From Palaeococcus pacificus DY20341 (GTDB lineage: Archaea > Methanobacteriota_B > Thermococci > Thermococcales > Thermococcaceae), in contig NZ_CP006019.1 in NCBI RefSeq assembly GCF_000725425.1, positions 620,001-684,000 on the forward strand: 64,000 bases of DNA. Direction: 5' to 3'. The notes beneath the pieces were generated by a model. It saw only the letters and a list, made by a program, of their open reading frames with translations, had not been told where the DNA came from and did not search any database. Both the position numbers and the translations under genes were made by a program. Positions within the stretch are counted from its first letter, which is position 1. Each line of letters begins with the position of its first letter. Shown in pieces: positions 53,828 to 64,000 of the stretch.

Positions 53828-55138
53828 TTAGTCCATATCTGGAATCAGCTCGTATATGTCCCCTACTTTACCTTTTATGTCTCCTCTCTTAACAAACTGC
53901 AGTGTTATCAGTGAAAGGACGAAGAACGCGGTTGAGAACACTAAGAGAGAGTTGTAGCCGAGATGGTCAATGAAGATTCCCGCCAATGGTGGGGCGAAAA
54001 TATTTGCTGCCTGTGATGAGAAGTAGTATAAACCAGTGTAGCCACCAAGTTTTTCCTCAGTCGTCATATCTACAACCGTTGGGAGGGAATTTACGTTAAC
54101 TAATGCCCATCCAATGCCGCCTAAGAAGAAGAGTGCCGAGTAGGCCATTACTAAAGTGTTGCCGCTCAAGTTCATGCCTATATAGAAGCCGCCAACCATT
54201 GCGAGCGCTATCATTATAAGGCCAATTGTCATGCTTCTCTTTCTCCCTATCCTCCCGCCGATGAATCCTGCTGGAATTGAGAACAGCAGGAAACCTAAAG
54301 CCACGAAGCCTATTATTAGTGCTCCCGTGCTCTCTTTTATGCCGAGCTCAAACTTCGCATAGCTCGTAAAGAACGTTTCCAAAGCGTTAAATCCTATGAA
54401 CCATAGAAATATTGACAGCAACATGAAGAGCAAACTCTTCTCATGGCTTGCAAAGACATCTTTAAGGTTCTCCTTGAGCTCACCAAAGCTCTCCTTGCTC
54501 GTCTTCTTCAGGAGCTCCCTAAAAGCTATTTTCTCCCCTAAGGGTTTTCTAAACTCTTCCGGCTCAGGGACGAAGAGTATAACAAGGAGATTTGCTAAAA
54601 GCATAAGTGCTCCGCCCACGTAAAAGGGTAAAGCATAGTTGATGTCGTAAAGAACCTTTCCGCCGAAGTAGACGAAGAGAGCTCCAAGGCCACCCATGAA
54701 GTTTATTATTCCATTGGCTTGACTCCTAAGCTCCGATGGTGTTATGTCAGGCATGAATGCTATTACTGGAGACCTAAAAAGCGCCATTGAAAAGTTCATC
54801 AAAATTATCGTTCCCATTATTAGAGCTAAGTTCTCATGCTCTCTCGCAAAAGGAATCAGCATGAAGAAAACCATTCCTAAAGGTGCCCCTATCATTATGT
54901 ACGGCTTCCTTCTTCCCCAACGCGTCCTCGTTTTGTCGCTCAATGCTCCTAGATATGGCAGCATTAAAATCGCGAAAATATTATCGATGACCATCACAAT
55001 TCCGATCAGGAACGAGCTTAAAGCGAAGTCCTTCAAGAATATGGGCACGTAAGCGTTGTAGAGAGACCATATGATGCTTATTCCAAAGAATCCAAACCCA
55101 AGGAGGAATATCCTCTTATAGCTGAACTCCCCATTCAT
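53828..55138 (-). CDS. MFS transporter, SLC45/GPH-like
   Basis: 436 aa, 12 transmembrane helices. The loop 2-3 motif LSDKTRTRWGRRKPYIMIGAP is typical of SLC45 and glycoside-pentoside-hexuronide carriers, suggesting a sugar or sugar-derivative substrate; a charged central loop (residues about 205-240) separates the halves. ATG 55138 follows AAAGGAGGGCTTAAA. A TATA-like ATTTAATATA lies upstream on the minus strand. Confidence 0.85.
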   Translation of the reverse strand: MNGEFSYKRIFLLGFGFFGISIIWSLYNAYVPIFLKDFALSSFLIGIVMVIDNIFAILMLPYLGALSDKTRTRWGRRKPYIMIGAPLGMVFFMLIPFAREHENLALIMGTIILMNFSMALFRSPVIAFMPDITPSELRSQANGIINFMGGLGALFVYFGGKVLYDINYALPFYVGGALMLLANLLVILFVPEPEEFRKPLGEKIAFRELLKKTSKESFGELKENLKDVFASHEKSLLFMLLSIFLWFIGFNALETFFTSYAKFELGIKESTGALIIGFVALGFLLFSIPAGFIGGRIGRKRSMTIGLIMIALAMVGGFYIGMNLSGNTLVMAYSALFFLGGIGWALVNVNSLPTVVDMTTEEKLGGYTGLYYFSSQAANIFAPPLAGIFIDHLGYNSLLVFSTAFFVLSLITLQFVKRGDIKGKVGDIYELIPDMD

Positions 55139-55229
55139 TTTAAGCCCTCCTTTCAATAATGCACAAAAATATGCGCTGATGTATATTAAATACTTTTTGG
55201 GGACAAAAAGGAGATATTAAGAGACAAAG

Positions 55230-57152
55230 TTATACCCTAAACACTTTAGCGTTCGCAACTTCCTTCAAAACTGGAACATAGGAAATCCCCGGGTTTATTC
55301 CCTTGCCATTTGTATCGTAAATGTTAAGCTCAATGCCCTTCTTTCTCAACGCTTTTGCAAGCTCAATGATTTCATCCTTAATTCTCTTGCCAAAGAGGGG
55401 AACGTTTGCTTTTCCATCGGTTATTAGAAATGCTCTAACTTTGACGGACTTGTCTTTCATTCTCTCTCTATTGGCTAAAAGCAAAAGATTGTATAAAGCA
55501 GAGCTGAGAGGAGTCCTTCCTCCAGTTGGAACACTTTCTATTTTTTCAAACACTTCCCAGTAGTTCTTAGTTGGCGAAACAAAAACTTCTGCTTCTTTGC
55601 CCTTTGCAACTATCAAAGCCATCTTTGACTTCTTGATGTAGCCGTTCTCAACCAGCTTTTCCGCTATCCCCTTTGCAATGCTTATTCTTCTCTTCACCGC
55701 CATACTTCCGCTTGAGTCTAAGAGCAAAACCCAGAGCGTAGGAGCCTTTGCCTTCCTAACCCTAACACGGACATCCTTTAGCTCAAGCTTTATCGGAGGC
55801 TTTTTTCCATTTAACACTGCCCAAATAGTCGAATTGTAAAAATCAACATCCCTTATTTCACCTTTTGAGGGTAGATATGAGACAGGAATCCCCTTTGGAA
55901 AGTTTATCACTGTAACGCTGACGTCTCTTGAGGAGCGGTAGCCTGTGAATTCGCTTCCATCAAAGTTTTTGCTCTCTATCCTTGGGATTTTAGCTTCGCT
56001 TGAGCGAAAATTCTGCTCTAAATTTCCGATTCCTTGACTTCGAGACTCTTGGTTTCTCCTTTCACTTTTTTCTTCCTTCTTGTGCTCATGCTTATGGTCG
56101 TGCTTATGATCATGATTGTGCTCCTTATCATCTTTAGGCTTTGGGGGCTTCATTTGAGGTGGCTTTTGGAAGGGCTTGTCCCTCAAGCGGTGCGGTAAAG
56201 CTAATTCCATAGCTTTTTCCAAATCCTCAAGGGAAACCCTTCTCCTTCCGTTTAAAGCAGCTATTGCTTTTGCAGTTTTTATTGTAGTGATTTCAGCTCT
56301 ATTGGTCTTTATACCTAAATTAATCACAGTCTCAGCTAAAAGCTTTAGCAAATCATCGCTTATTTCAACTTTAGGCAAAAGCTCCTTCGCTTTAACAATC
56401 TTTTCTGTAAGCTTTTTCTCTTCGCTCTCAAACTTCTTGTAGAAGCTTATTGGATCTTCATGGAATTCTTCTACTCTTTTAACTATCTCTATCCTATCCT
56501 CTGGGTTCATTGGTGCTGAGACTTCAACGCATAGACCAAATCTATCGAGAATTTGGGGTCTTAAGTCCCCTTCCTCTGGGTTCATGCTCCCAACTAAGAT
56601 AAAGCGGGCTGGATGTCTAAACGAGATTCCTTCCCTCTCTATCGTACTCCATCCCATTGCAGCGGAATCTAAGAGTGAATCGGCTATGTAGTCATCTAAG
56701 AGGTTGACTTCATCGATGTAAAGCACTCCCCTATTAGCTTCCGCTAGTATACCCGGCTGCAAAGCTTTTTTGCCCTCTTTTAAAAAGCGCTCTACATCCA
56801 CAGTTCCAACCAATCTATCTATGGTAACGCTCAAAGGCAAATCAACAACTCTCATTCTTCTTTTGGCAATTGGTAAGCTCTCACCTCTTCTATAGCGCTC
56901 ATAACAGCTGTCGCACATCTCTAAGGGGTTCATTGGATTGCAGTTGAACGAACAATCTGCCACAACTTCAATTTCGGGCAAAACGTTAGCCAAAGCCCTA
57001 ACTAAGGTTGATTTCCCCGTTCCTTTGTCTCCTTTCAATAAAACTCCACCTATTAGCGGATTAACCGCTACACAGAGCAAAGCTAGTTTAGCCTTTTCCT
57101 GCCCGACTATTGCAGAAAATGGGAAGATTAAGCGTTTTTCACGAGCTTCCAT
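55230..57152 (-). CDS. Fused ChlI/ChlD-type metallochelatase subunit
   Basis: 640 aa. AAA+ domain (residues about 1-335): GDKGTGKST Walker [11 protein letters not shown] Walker [19 protein letters not shown] sensor 1; a Cys-rich [19 protein letters not shown] loop. Linker about 336-380 with a His-rich stretch at 345-357. C-terminal VWA domain with [13 protein letters not shown]. Motor subunit for CobN/ChlH-type metal insertion into tetrapyrroles; here one polypeptide replaces separate I and D subunits. Overlaps cobN by 25 bases. Confidence 0.9.
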   Translation of the reverse strand: MEAREKRLIFPFSAIVGQEKAKLALLCVAVNPLIGGVLLKGDKGTGKSTLVRALANVLPEIEVVADCSFNCNPMNPLEMCDSCYERYRRGESLPIAKRRMRVVDLPLSVTIDRLVGTVDVERFLKEGKKALQPGILAEANRGVLYIDEVNLLDDYIADSLLDSAAMGWSTIEREGISFRHPARFILVGSMNPEEGDLRPQILDRFGLCVEVSAPMNPEDRIEIVKRVEEFHEDPISFYKKFESEEKKLTEKIVKAKELLPKVEISDDLLKLLAETVINLGIKTNRAEITTIKTAKAIAALNGRRRVSLEDLEKAMELALPHRLRDKPFQKPPQMKPPKPKDDKEHNHDHKHDHKHEHKKEEKSERRNQESRSQGIGNLEQNFRSSEAKIPRIESKNFDGSEFTGYRSSRDVSVTVINFPKGIPVSYLPSKGEIRDVDFYNSTIWAVLNGKKPPIKLELKDVRVRVRKAKAPTLWVLLLDSSGSMAVKRRISIAKGIAEKLVENGYIKKSKMALIVAKGKEAEVFVSPTKNYWEVFEKIESVPTGGRTPLSSALYNLLLLANRERMKDKSVKVRAFLITDGKANVPLFGKRIKDEIIELAKALRKKGIELNIYDTNGKGINPGISYVPVLKEVANAKVFRV

Positions 57153-60100
57153 ATTTTATCCACCTCCTCAATGTTTTCACTCCAGTGTTCATCATCCTCA
57201 GCAGTGTAGATTTCAATCGTTCCACCTTGAACTTCCCCTTCACCAAGGTGTTCCTCCAAAAGCCCCTCAATTTCAGAGTAAGCTTCCATGAGCCTTTCAA
57301 TGAGCTCATCGTTCGTCTCCCACAAGCCGCGCTCATAGGCTTCAATCAAGCGCCTTGCAATTTCCTCAATGGCGTAGGGATTGTGCTCCTCAAACCATTT
57401 CCTCATCTCTTCATCAAGAACATACTTTTGTGCTATTTCATCAAAAATCCAGTCTTCAACGAGTTTTGTTGTTGCTTCCCAGCCATAGATGTGAAGAATC
57501 TTCTTTGAGAACTCGCTCGCCCCTCTGTAGCCGTGCTTCTTCATTTCCTCAATCCATCTGTCGTTGAGAAGCTTTGTCCTTGTTATTCTCTCAATCTCGA
57601 CTTTAATATCAACAATTTTAGTATCGCTTATGTCCCTCGTGTCAACTTGAACTATATCCACGTTTTTGCCAGTTAGAGCATCTACTGCTGTTTTAAATCC
57701 ACCGTGATAGGCAAAATAACAGCAGCAGTTCGTTAAGTCGTGCTCATCGCTTATGTGGTTTCTATTGATTACGTCAACGCTTCTGAGGTTCAAAACTAAA
57801 GATTCATGAGCCTCAACTCCAAAGGCATCTTTTCCATAAGCGTAGCCGCTCCACTGAACCCAAACCTTTGCTAAATCCTCATCCTTCTGCCAGCCCGATG
57901 ACTCAACAGCTAAGTTTACACCAGCTCCATAAGCTCCCGGAGGAGCAGAGAAAACTCTAAACCTCGCAAACCTTTGAGCTTCTTCAAAACTTTTGCCTAA
58001 TTCAATCAGTTTTTTAATATGCCTAATGTAGTGCTTTCTAACGTAATTCATTTCTAACGGCTCATCCAAGGTAACAACCTTTTCTATTGCCTCGTCAATC
58101 AGGTAGATGTAATTTGGCAAAGTATCTCTAACAATTCCACTTATCCTAACTAGAACGTCAATCCTCGGTCTTCCGAGCTCTTCTAAGGGAATTACCTCAA
58201 GTTCAGAAACTACATCTCCTTTCCAGATGGGCTTAACTCCAAGCAAATAGAGAATTTGAGCTATTTGTTCGCCATCTGCCTTATAACCGTCTATACTCCA
58301 GAGAACCTGCCCAATGCTTTCGGGATACTTCCCATGCTTCTTTGTATACTCCTCCAAGAGCTTTTCAGCAGTTTCAACTCCAATTTGCCAAGCTGCTTTG
58401 GTTGGCAAAGTTCTTGGATCAACTGCATAGAAGTTTCTTCCCGTTGGCAAAATCTCGAACTTCCCTCTCGTTATGGCTCCTGAAGGACCTGGTTCTACAT
58501 ATTTTCCTTCCACGCCTTCTAAAAAGCTATTATATTCCCTTTCACACTCAACAACTTTTTGAGCAACTTCAAGGGCTTTTCTAAACGTTTCCTCAAGCTT
58601 TTCTTTCTCCTTAACTTTGAATCCAAACTTTTCAATTTCTTCCTTAATAACCCCAAAGCCTTCGCCATTAAGCAAACGCTCTAAGCTTTTAACTGCTATC
58701 TTGTGGAAAATCTCCAACAGTTCTCTGTTCGTAAATCCATTTGTAGTCTCTAAGGGGTTCTTTCTTATCTCATCGTAGTCTAAGCCTATTGCCTCAGCTA
58801 TCGCCCTTCTAATCGAAGGGGAAGCGTAGGAATCGTAGGTCATTGCCGTGGCAATATATTCCGCCAATCTCTCGGGTTCTTTTGGTGGATACCCAAAGAT
58901 ATGAAGACCGAGATTAATTTGAGAACCTCTCATTAAATCAGCGTAGCGGTGGATTTCCTCTATCGTTTGCTCTTCATTTTCAGGGTTCGCTATTCTTATC
59001 TTGTTTTCTTCAGCTTTCTCCAAAATCTGCTCGTAAATCTTCTTTCTTCTTGCATCATCTCCTAAGCTCTTTGCCTTTGCATATTGATTCAAGAGCGAAT
59101 CCAAATCATCCAAAACTTCAGCTATTGCCATTGGTGGATAAATGTGGTCTATTAGCGTTGCATAACTTCTTCTCTTGGCTATGACACCTTCCATTGGATT
59201 TGAAACTACATAAACGTATAAGTGGGGAACATCATCTAAGCTTGCCTCGGGAACACATGAAGGAGAAAGCCCAACGCTTTTCCCCGGTCTAAATTCTAAA
59301 TAACCGTGAGTTCCAAAGTGAATCATAACATTGGCATTAAACTTCCTCGTTATCCACCTATAGACAGCCCACCACTGGTGAGGAGGAGTTATAGTCGGAT
59401 CATGGAGGATTCTACAAACTTTTCCATCACACCTCGCCCCAGCACAGCCGAACTTTGGCTGCGGAGTAATGAAAACGTTTCCAAACCTTATTCCAGGAAC
59501 AACGAACTTTCCATCATAAATCATTCCAACCAATGTTTTGTCCACTTTCTCAGCTAATACCTCCTCTGGTCTTCCCCAATCTTTGACTATTTTTTCTCTC
59601 AAGTCCTCGGGAAGCTCATTGAACCACTTCAAATAATCCTCCAAGCTTACGAAGTCAATTGCCCCACCGTTTTTGACAATTTCTTCCACACTTGTCCATC
59701 TAAACTCGCTTATTGCCTTTCTCTCCAAAATCATTCTTATTAGCTCTTCTCCATTCTTTGGAAGCTCTTCACCAACATAGTAGCCTTCTTCTTTTAGCTT
59801 GTGCAGAAGTCTAACTATGCTCTCTGGAACATCTAATCCCATTCCCACTGCAATGCTGGCTTCAAGTCCCTTACAAGGCGGATTTATCAAAACTATCGCT
59901 ATTTTAACGTCTTTCTTTGGCTTTTTCCTTAGCTCAATCCACTTCTTCACTCTTTTGACGAGATATTTTATGTGTTCTTCGTATGGCTCGCCTTTTTTGT
60001 AGCCTTCAATGTTTTCAGTTCCAGCTATAAATATCGGTTCAATCGCTCCTGCAACTTCTGGAATTATCACCCCATAAACCTGCGTCATGTAATCAACGCC

Positions 60101-60874
60101 TTCTCTCCCCTTCCACTCTTTGAGGCTTTGATAATAAGAGCGAATTGGAGCAAATACTGGGACGTTCAGCTTTTTCAAATTCTTTAAATCAACGGTGCCA
60201 AAGGAGATTAAACTTACCAGTGCCTCAATAATTGGTTTCCCATCTTTTATGAAGAACTCCTCAACTGCTTCACTCTTCTCCCTTCCAAGCCCTGTTGTTG
60301 AGTCTTTCCCATAGGTAAACACTGGAATGACTCCTAACCCTTCACTTTCAAATGCTTTGATGAGCTCCTCAATCGGGCTGAATTCTCTGTAAAGCCAAGC
60401 ACTCCTCCAGAATAGAACTCCAACAAGTGGTCTCTTATCATAAACCTCCAAATATTCATCTAAGCTCTCAAAAACCCCAAAATTTGGGTGGTAAATCCCA
60501 TGCATTGGAACTTCTTTTGGCTCTTCATATTCCCTCTTTTCACCTGCCAAGTTTGCTAAAAACTTAGCTAAGTTCCTTAGATTCTCCTCACCACCGAGGA
60601 CGTAGTAGGATTTAGCTTTAACTAAAATCTCTTGCGGAACGTTGTTTAAGTTGTCCATTGAAACAATTTTTGCTCTGCTCTTTTTTAGCGTCTCTACAAC
60701 AACATCCGGAAGTTCGTGGGCATAAATGAAAATTACTTCTGCCATTTCAACTTTTTCGAGCTCTTTCTCACAGTTCTGTTCTGTTAAAACAATCCCATCG
60801 ATTTTTTCCTCTTTCAATATTTTCTCAAGCAAATGTAAAGGTCTTGCACCGTAACCCAATATGAAGCAGATCAT
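57128..60874 (-). CDS. cobN: CobN/ChlH-family metallochelatase large subunit
   Basis: 1248 aa, normal for the family. Signature segments include [82 protein letters not shown] and [21 protein letters not shown]. The closest concept is cobaltochelatase CobN, but Mg or another metal, and the tetrapyrrole, cannot be decided from sequence. Start at 60874 after GGGGGTGGTTTT, in an ATGA overlap with the upstream membrane protein; 60904 is the longer alternative. Confidence 0.92.
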   Translation of the reverse strand: MICFILGYGARPLHLLEKILKEEKIDGIVLTEQNCEKELEKVEMAEVIFIYAHELPDVVVETLKKSRAKIVSMDNLNNVPQEILVKAKSYYVLGGEENLRNLAKFLANLAGEKREYEEPKEVPMHGIYHPNFGVFESLDEYLEVYDKRPLVGVLFWRSAWLYREFSPIEELIKAFESEGLGVIPVFTYGKDSTTGLGREKSEAVEEFFIKDGKPIIEALVSLISFGTVDLKNLKKLNVPVFAPIRSYYQSLKEWKGREGVDYMTQVYGVIIPEVAGAIEPIFIAGTENIEGYKKGEPYEEHIKYLVKRVKKWIELRKKPKKDVKIAIVLINPPCKGLEASIAVGMGLDVPESIVRLLHKLKEEGYYVGEELPKNGEELIRMILERKAISEFRWTSVEEIVKNGGAIDFVSLEDYLKWFNELPEDLREKIVKDWGRPEEVLAEKVDKTLVGMIYDGKFVVPGIRFGNVFITPQPKFGCAGARCDGKVCRILHDPTITPPHQWWAVYRWITRKFNANVMIHFGTHGYLEFRPGKSVGLSPSCVPEASLDDVPHLYVYVVSNPMEGVIAKRRSYATLIDHIYPPMAIAEVLDDLDSLLNQYAKAKSLGDDARRKKIYEQILEKAEENKIRIANPENEEQTIEEIHRYADLMRGSQINLGLHIFGYPPKEPERLAEYIATAMTYDSYASPSIRRAIAEAIGLDYDEIRKNPLETTNGFTNRELLEIFHKIAVKSLERLLNGEGFGVIKEEIEKFGFKVKEKEKLEETFRKALEVAQKVVECEREYNSFLEGVEGKYVEPGPSGAITRGKFEILPTGRNFYAVDPRTLPTKAAWQIGVETAEKLLEEYTKKHGKYPESIGQVLWSIDGYKADGEQIAQILYLLGVKPIWKGDVVSELEVIPLEELGRPRIDVLVRISGIVRDTLPNYIYLIDEAIEKVVTLDEPLEMNYVRKHYIRHIKKLIELGKSFEEAQRFARFRVFSAPPGAYGAGVNLAVESSGWQKDEDLAKVWVQWSGYAYGKDAFGVEAHESLVLNLRSVDVINRNHISDEHDLTNCCCYFAYHGGFKTAVDALTGKNVDIVQVDTRDISDTKIVDIKVEIERITRTKLLNDRWIEEMKKHGYRGASEFSKKILHIYGWEATTKLVEDWIFDEIAQKYVLDEEMRKWFEEHNPYAIEEIARRLIEAYERGLWETNDELIERLMEAYSEIEGLLEEHLGEGEVQGGTIEIYTAEDDEHWSENIEEVDKIWKLVKNA

Positions 60875-61821
60875 AAAACCACCCCCATCACAAGTATAAG
60901 GCACAGTATGATGGCACTCCGTGTTGCCATTGAGATGAGCATAATCTTCGTTCCATCTTTAGCTCCATACAGACCAACATAATAGGGAATCAGCACTCTT
61001 AGGAAAGTTATATTCGCGAGAACTGATCCAAGAAGGAGAGACCTTATTAGAGCTTTTTCACTTATTAATCCGGCTTTTAAGAGGTTTGCACCGAGAGTAT
61101 AAGCCGCTATACTGCTTGCCATTGCACTTAATGCCACACTTATTTCTTCTGGTGAAAGAGGAAGGAAAGCTGCAAAATCTTTTACGAGAGAGGTTAAATA
61201 CTCAAAAAACCCTGCTGCTATGAGCAAGGCGGTTATGTAAGTTGCCAAAACCATAGTTTTTAAAATTGGGATTGAGTGCCTTTTAGTTTTTGTTAAAGCC
61301 TTTCTTAAAACTTTTTTAAATGGCTCTTGGGAATTTTTGGTGTGCTTTTGAACATTTTTTATTTGTTTTGGACTCTTAATTAAGAGTTTCCCAGCGAATG
61401 CAAAAACCGTTGTTTGAATAAATCCAATAAGAACTAAGATCCCGAAATAAAGTAAGCCAAATGTTCCAAGCGTTGCCAAAAGAACTGGGATTAATGAGTT
61501 CCAGTGCCTAACCATTGCAGGAAATGCGTTCATAAGAGAGGCAATGTAGAGTTCTTTCTTGCCTATTTTTCCTTCTTTGTAAAAATCTATAAGCATGGCA
61601 TTTCCTGCCCTCGTATTTAAAAATGCAGTTGCAAATGCTAAAGCACACTCCTCTGGGAGATTTGAGAGCTTAACAAAGGGTTTCCCTATTGGAGAAAACT
61701 TGTTAATAATTCCTTTCTCAATTAAAAGCTCAGCTATGAATATACCAATCAATAACCCGGGAACAGAGCGTTTTAAAAAGCTAAATGCTATTTCCGTTGA
61801 AGTTATTATCAAGCTCAGCAT
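60871..61821 (-). CDS. Gate-domain (nucleoside-recognition-like) membrane protein
   Basis: 316 aa, about eight helices. The segment NTRAGNAMLIDFYKEGKIGKKELYIASLMNAFPAMVRHW is the Gate/nucleoside-recognition motif also found in FeoB and CNT transporters; a second copy-like region is AMASSIAAYTLGANLLKAGLIS. Transport or metal handling is likely. Located between an ABC importer and cobN, overlapping both by 1-4 bases, so it probably belongs to the same uptake/insertion process. Confidence 0.8.
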   Translation of the reverse strand: MLSLIITSTEIAFSFLKRSVPGLLIGIFIAELLIEKGIINKFSPIGKPFVKLSNLPEECALAFATAFLNTRAGNAMLIDFYKEGKIGKKELYIASLMNAFPAMVRHWNSLIPVLLATLGTFGLLYFGILVLIGFIQTTVFAFAGKLLIKSPKQIKNVQKHTKNSQEPFKKVLRKALTKTKRHSIPILKTMVLATYITALLIAAGFFEYLTSLVKDFAAFLPLSPEEISVALSAMASSIAAYTLGANLLKAGLISEKALIRSLLLGSVLANITFLRVLIPYYVGLYGAKDGTKIMLISMATRSAIILCLILVMGVVL

Positions 61822-62591
61822 TAGACTACCTCCGTTTTTGGCATGATAACTCTAAATCCATTGAACTCCAAGATGTGAATTGGAACACCGTAAACCTCTT
61901 CAAGTATCTCCTCTCTCAAAATCTCGCTCGACTCTCCAACGGCTCGGATCCTTCCTTCCTTAACCAAAGCTATCTTATCTGAATAAATTGAAGCCAAATT
62001 TGGATCATGGAGTGTTAGAATTGCTGTAATTCTCTCTTCCCTCGCGAGTTTTTTAATAATCCCAAGGATTTTTACCTGATTTTTGAAATCCAAATGAGCG
62101 GTGGGCTCGTCAAGAAGAAGGACTTTTGGCTCTTGGACTAATGCTCTCGCTATTAAGACCAGCTGTAATTGACCTCCGCTCAGCTGGGTATATGGTCTGT
62201 CTTTAAAACTCTCCATTCCCAAAAGCCTGAGCTTTTCGAGAGCTTTCTCATAATGTTCATCTTTTGGACTCTCAAAAACGCTGAGCTGAGATGCCAAGCC
62301 CATAACGACGACATCTAAAACTGTGTACGGGAAAGGAGGATAATGGGATTGAGGAACATAACCAGCTAACTTAGCCCTCTCCTTTAATGATAAAGAGTGA
62401 AAATCTCTGCCATCTATGAAGACGCACTTTTTCTTTGGCTTTAACAATCCATAGACATTCTTCAAAATCGTGGTTTTTCCACTGCCGTTTGGACCCAATA
62501 AAGTTAAAATCTCGCCTTCTTTAACCTCAAAGCAAACATTTTCAACGCTGAAATCGCCATAACTGAATGATAATCCTTTAACTTTAAGCAT
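61821..62591 (-). CDS. ABC transporter ATPase, iron/B12 type
   Basis: 256 aa. Walker A LGPNGSGKTT, signature LSGGQLQLVLIARAL, Walker B VLLLDEPTAHLD, switch His in LTLHDPN; the FepC/BtuD subfamily. GGTGGTTGGC precedes ATG 62591, inside the permease gene. Works with the adjacent FecCD permease and the binding protein at the window end. Confidence 0.93.
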   Translation of the reverse strand: MLKVKGLSFSYGDFSVENVCFEVKEGEILTLLGPNGSGKTTILKNVYGLLKPKKKCVFIDGRDFHSLSLKERAKLAGYVPQSHYPPFPYTVLDVVVMGLASQLSVFESPKDEHYEKALEKLRLLGMESFKDRPYTQLSGGQLQLVLIARALVQEPKVLLLDEPTAHLDFKNQVKILGIIKKLAREERITAILTLHDPNLASIYSDKIALVKEGRIRAVGESSEILREEILEEVYGVPIHILEFNGFRVIMPKTEVV

Positions 62592-63630
62592 GCCAACCAC
62601 CGCCCGTCTTTCTCAATAGATAGGCAAAGAAGGGTATCCCAAGTAATGTGGTTAATATCCCGATTGGAATCTCATAAGTGGTTATTGATCTCGCTAGGGT
62701 GTCTGCCAAAACCATAAAAGAAGCTCCGAGGGTTATTGAGAGGGGGATTAACTTCTTATGGTCGGGTCCAAAAGCCATTCTAACCATGTGGGGAATCATT
62801 AAGCCAACCCATCCAATTATTCCACAAAAAGCGACAGAAGCGGCTGTTATAAGTGAAACGATTAAGATAAAAGCAAACTTCAACTTTTCAGTCTCAACTC
62901 CAACGAGCTTGGCCTCTTCTCCAAAGGATAAAACATTCAGCTGCCAGCGCATTAGAGATATTATAATGCATCCAGCAAAAATAATTGGAAATGCTACTTT
63001 AACAGAATGCCAATCGGCATTGGCAAAGCTCCCCATAAGCCAGTAAACCACACTCGCCAATTTTTCGTGCTCCATCAAAAACTTCAACAGTGAAGTTAAT
63101 GCGGAAAAGAACGCGTTAACTATAACACCGGCCAAAATTAGTGATACTGGAGTTATTCTCCCACCTATTTTAGCAAGAGACGTTGTCAAAAACACTGCAA
63201 GCAGAGCAAAAACAAATGCTAAGGGAGTAACGCCCAAACCTAACGAGAGTCCTATGGCTAATGCAGCTCCAAAAGCTGCCCCAGAGGAAATCCCTAAAAT
63301 ATAGCTATTGACAAGGGGATTTCTAAATATTGCCTGCAGAACTGCTCCAGAGACTGCTAAAGCTGAGCCAACAATCATGGCTAAAAGAACTCGGGGAAGT
63401 CTTATTTTAAAGAGAACCGTTTGATAAACGCTTGGATATGGAATTTGAACATCAAAATAAAGCTTTCCAAGGGTTATTTTAGCCAAAACACCTGAAATAA
63501 GTTGGAGAGATTTTAAGAGCACCATATTTATTATGTCAACCATCGGCATGTGATATGCCCCAATAAACAGGCTTATGAAGAATGCAAAGATTGGAGAGAC
63601 TAAAAGAAAAAGAAAGAGAAATCTTCTCAT
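62584..63630 (-). CDS. ABC transporter permease, FecCD/BtuC family
   Basis: 348 aa, about ten helices. LPRVLLAMIVGSALAVSGAVLQAIFRNPL and NPLVNSYILGISSGAAFG are the family hallmarks; IGWVGLMIPHMVRMAFGPDHKKLIP is the coupling region. Imports Fe-siderophores, haem or corrinoids in relatives. Given cobN in the same operon, a corrinoid or tetrapyrrole is the best guess. 4 bases after the binding-protein gene. Confidence 0.92.
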   Translation of the reverse strand: MRRFLFLFLLVSPIFAFFISLFIGAYHMPMVDIINMVLLKSLQLISGVLAKITLGKLYFDVQIPYPSVYQTVLFKIRLPRVLLAMIVGSALAVSGAVLQAIFRNPLVNSYILGISSGAAFGAALAIGLSLGLGVTPLAFVFALLAVFLTTSLAKIGGRITPVSLILAGVIVNAFFSALTSLLKFLMEHEKLASVVYWLMGSFANADWHSVKVAFPIIFAGCIIISLMRWQLNVLSFGEEAKLVGVETEKLKFAFILIVSLITAASVAFCGIIGWVGLMIPHMVRMAFGPDHKKLIPLSITLGASFMVLADTLARSITTYEIPIGILTTLLGIPFFAYLLRKTGGGWHA

Positions 63631-63634
63631 CCTT

Positions 63635-64000
63635 TCACCCCTCTATCTTGTAGAACTTCTGGAGTATCTCATTGTAGATTGGCTCCCAGTCGGGATAGTA
63701 TTCTGGATAAATTGCATGACCAAAGGCGTAAATTCCCGTTATGAACCTTGGTCCATAAAGAGCAGTTGCATCTTTCTTATATGAGCTCACTAATATGCCA
63801 ACGACGTTTCCTTCTTTAACTGCTTTAATCTCCTGCCAACTTGGATCGCTCTTGATTTTCTCAACTGCTTCATTAAGCCTCTCTGCTTCCCAGTCAACAA
63901 CAATTAGAATGTCGGTTTTATCTCCAAAGTATGCTATGAGCTTTTCTAAGTCAAGCTTTAGGTAAGGTCCTCCCTCATTGACGTCAAAGGCTAAGTTGTG
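63635..64000 (-). CDS. ABC transporter substrate-binding protein (BtuF/FecB-like), C-terminal part
   Basis: Reading on the minus strand from the window end the frame is open for 121 codons to TGA 63637-63635: AFDVNEGGPYLKLDLEKLI, ILIVVDWEAERLNEAVEKI, WQEIKAVKEGNVVGILVSS, then YGPRFITGIYAFGHAIYP and a helix to the end. This is the C-terminal lobe of a class III periplasmic-binding protein. The N-terminus lies outside the window. First visible gene of the operon. Confidence 0.88.
   Translation of the reverse strand, partial: HNLAFDVNEGGPYLKLDLEKLIAYFGDKTDILIVVDWEAERLNEAVEKIKSDPSWQEIKAVKEGNVVGILVSSYKKDATALYGPRFITGIYAFGHAIYPEYYPDWEPIYNEILQKFYKIEG

Noticed and set aside
1-64000. CRISPR arrays, insertion sequences, rRNA genes, replication origin
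   Set aside because: No regularly spaced repeats, transposase motifs, rRNA-like sequence or ORB-type repeats near a Cdc6 gene were seen.

Overview
The window is chromosomal DNA of a hyperthermophilic euryarchaeon of the order Thermococcales, most likely a moderately low-GC Thermococcus. The evidence is archaeal information genes (FEN-1, aRF1, ribosomal proteins S3Ae and S15, KEOPS Pcc1, the RecJ-like nuclease GAN, tRNA-splicing endonuclease), AGOG glycosylase, class III signal-peptide pilins, GGTG-type Shine-Dalgarno sites, TATA-box promoters and T-rich terminators. Genes are tightly packed. I see no rRNA, CRISPR array, insertion sequence or provirus. The species is not assigned.

Layout. 1-7211: PsiE-like protein (cut by the window edge), FEN-1, PRPP synthetase, an exported DUF4139-like protein, a DapA-family aldolase, release factor aRF1 and two small conserved genes. 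7311-12588: a C/D box sRNA overlapping the start of a GT-C type membrane protein, MazG, a second GT-C protein, two pilin-like genes and a divergent HTH gene. 12608-16526: site-2 protease, both subunits of an aconitase-X enzyme (phosphomevalonate dehydratase of the archaeal mevalonate route), initiator tRNA-Met and a free-standing LAGLIDADG protein. 16618-22520: RimI, EndA, a trio of isochorismatase-fold hydrolase, FAD oxidoreductase and RlmN/Cfr-like radical SAM protein, then an opposed five-gene operon around an ArsA/Get3-like ATPase. 22562-29388: CstA, biotin-dependent carboxylase/decarboxylase subunit, archaeal class I FBP aldolase, biotin ligase and a GltPh-type transporter. 29455-36947: a second C/D box sRNA, the S15-GAN-Pcc1-S3Ae operon, a CBS protein with homoserine dehydrogenase, tRNA-Gly, a beta-RFAP synthase homologue and AGOG.

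36983-44767 is a nearly complete histidine operon (hisZ-G-D-B-H-A-F-IE-C plus a HAD phosphatase as likely histidinol phosphatase). It is preceded by a 32-codon ORF with its own promoter and ribosome-binding site that ends in three His codons and a stop, which looks like a leader peptide for histidine-dependent attenuation. 44764-45346 is a HAD gene broken in an A7/T7 tract. 45672-50412 is a complete Liv-type ABC importer, followed by ProC, two unknown genes, a UbiD-family decarboxylase (candidate for the step after aconitase X) and an MFS transporter. 55230-64000 is a translationally coupled operon read leftwards: substrate-binding protein (cut by the window edge), FecCD/BtuC permease, ATPase, Gate-domain membrane protein, CobN-like chelatase and a fused ChlI/ChlD protein with a His-rich linker. 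It looks like a metal/tetrapyrrole uptake and metal-insertion system.

The best leads for new biology are the his leader peptide, the C/D sRNA whose C' box doubles as the ribosome-binding site of a membrane-protein gene, the RlmN/Cfr-like enzyme lacking one of the two usual catalytic cysteines, the ArsA-centred operon and the CobN operon.
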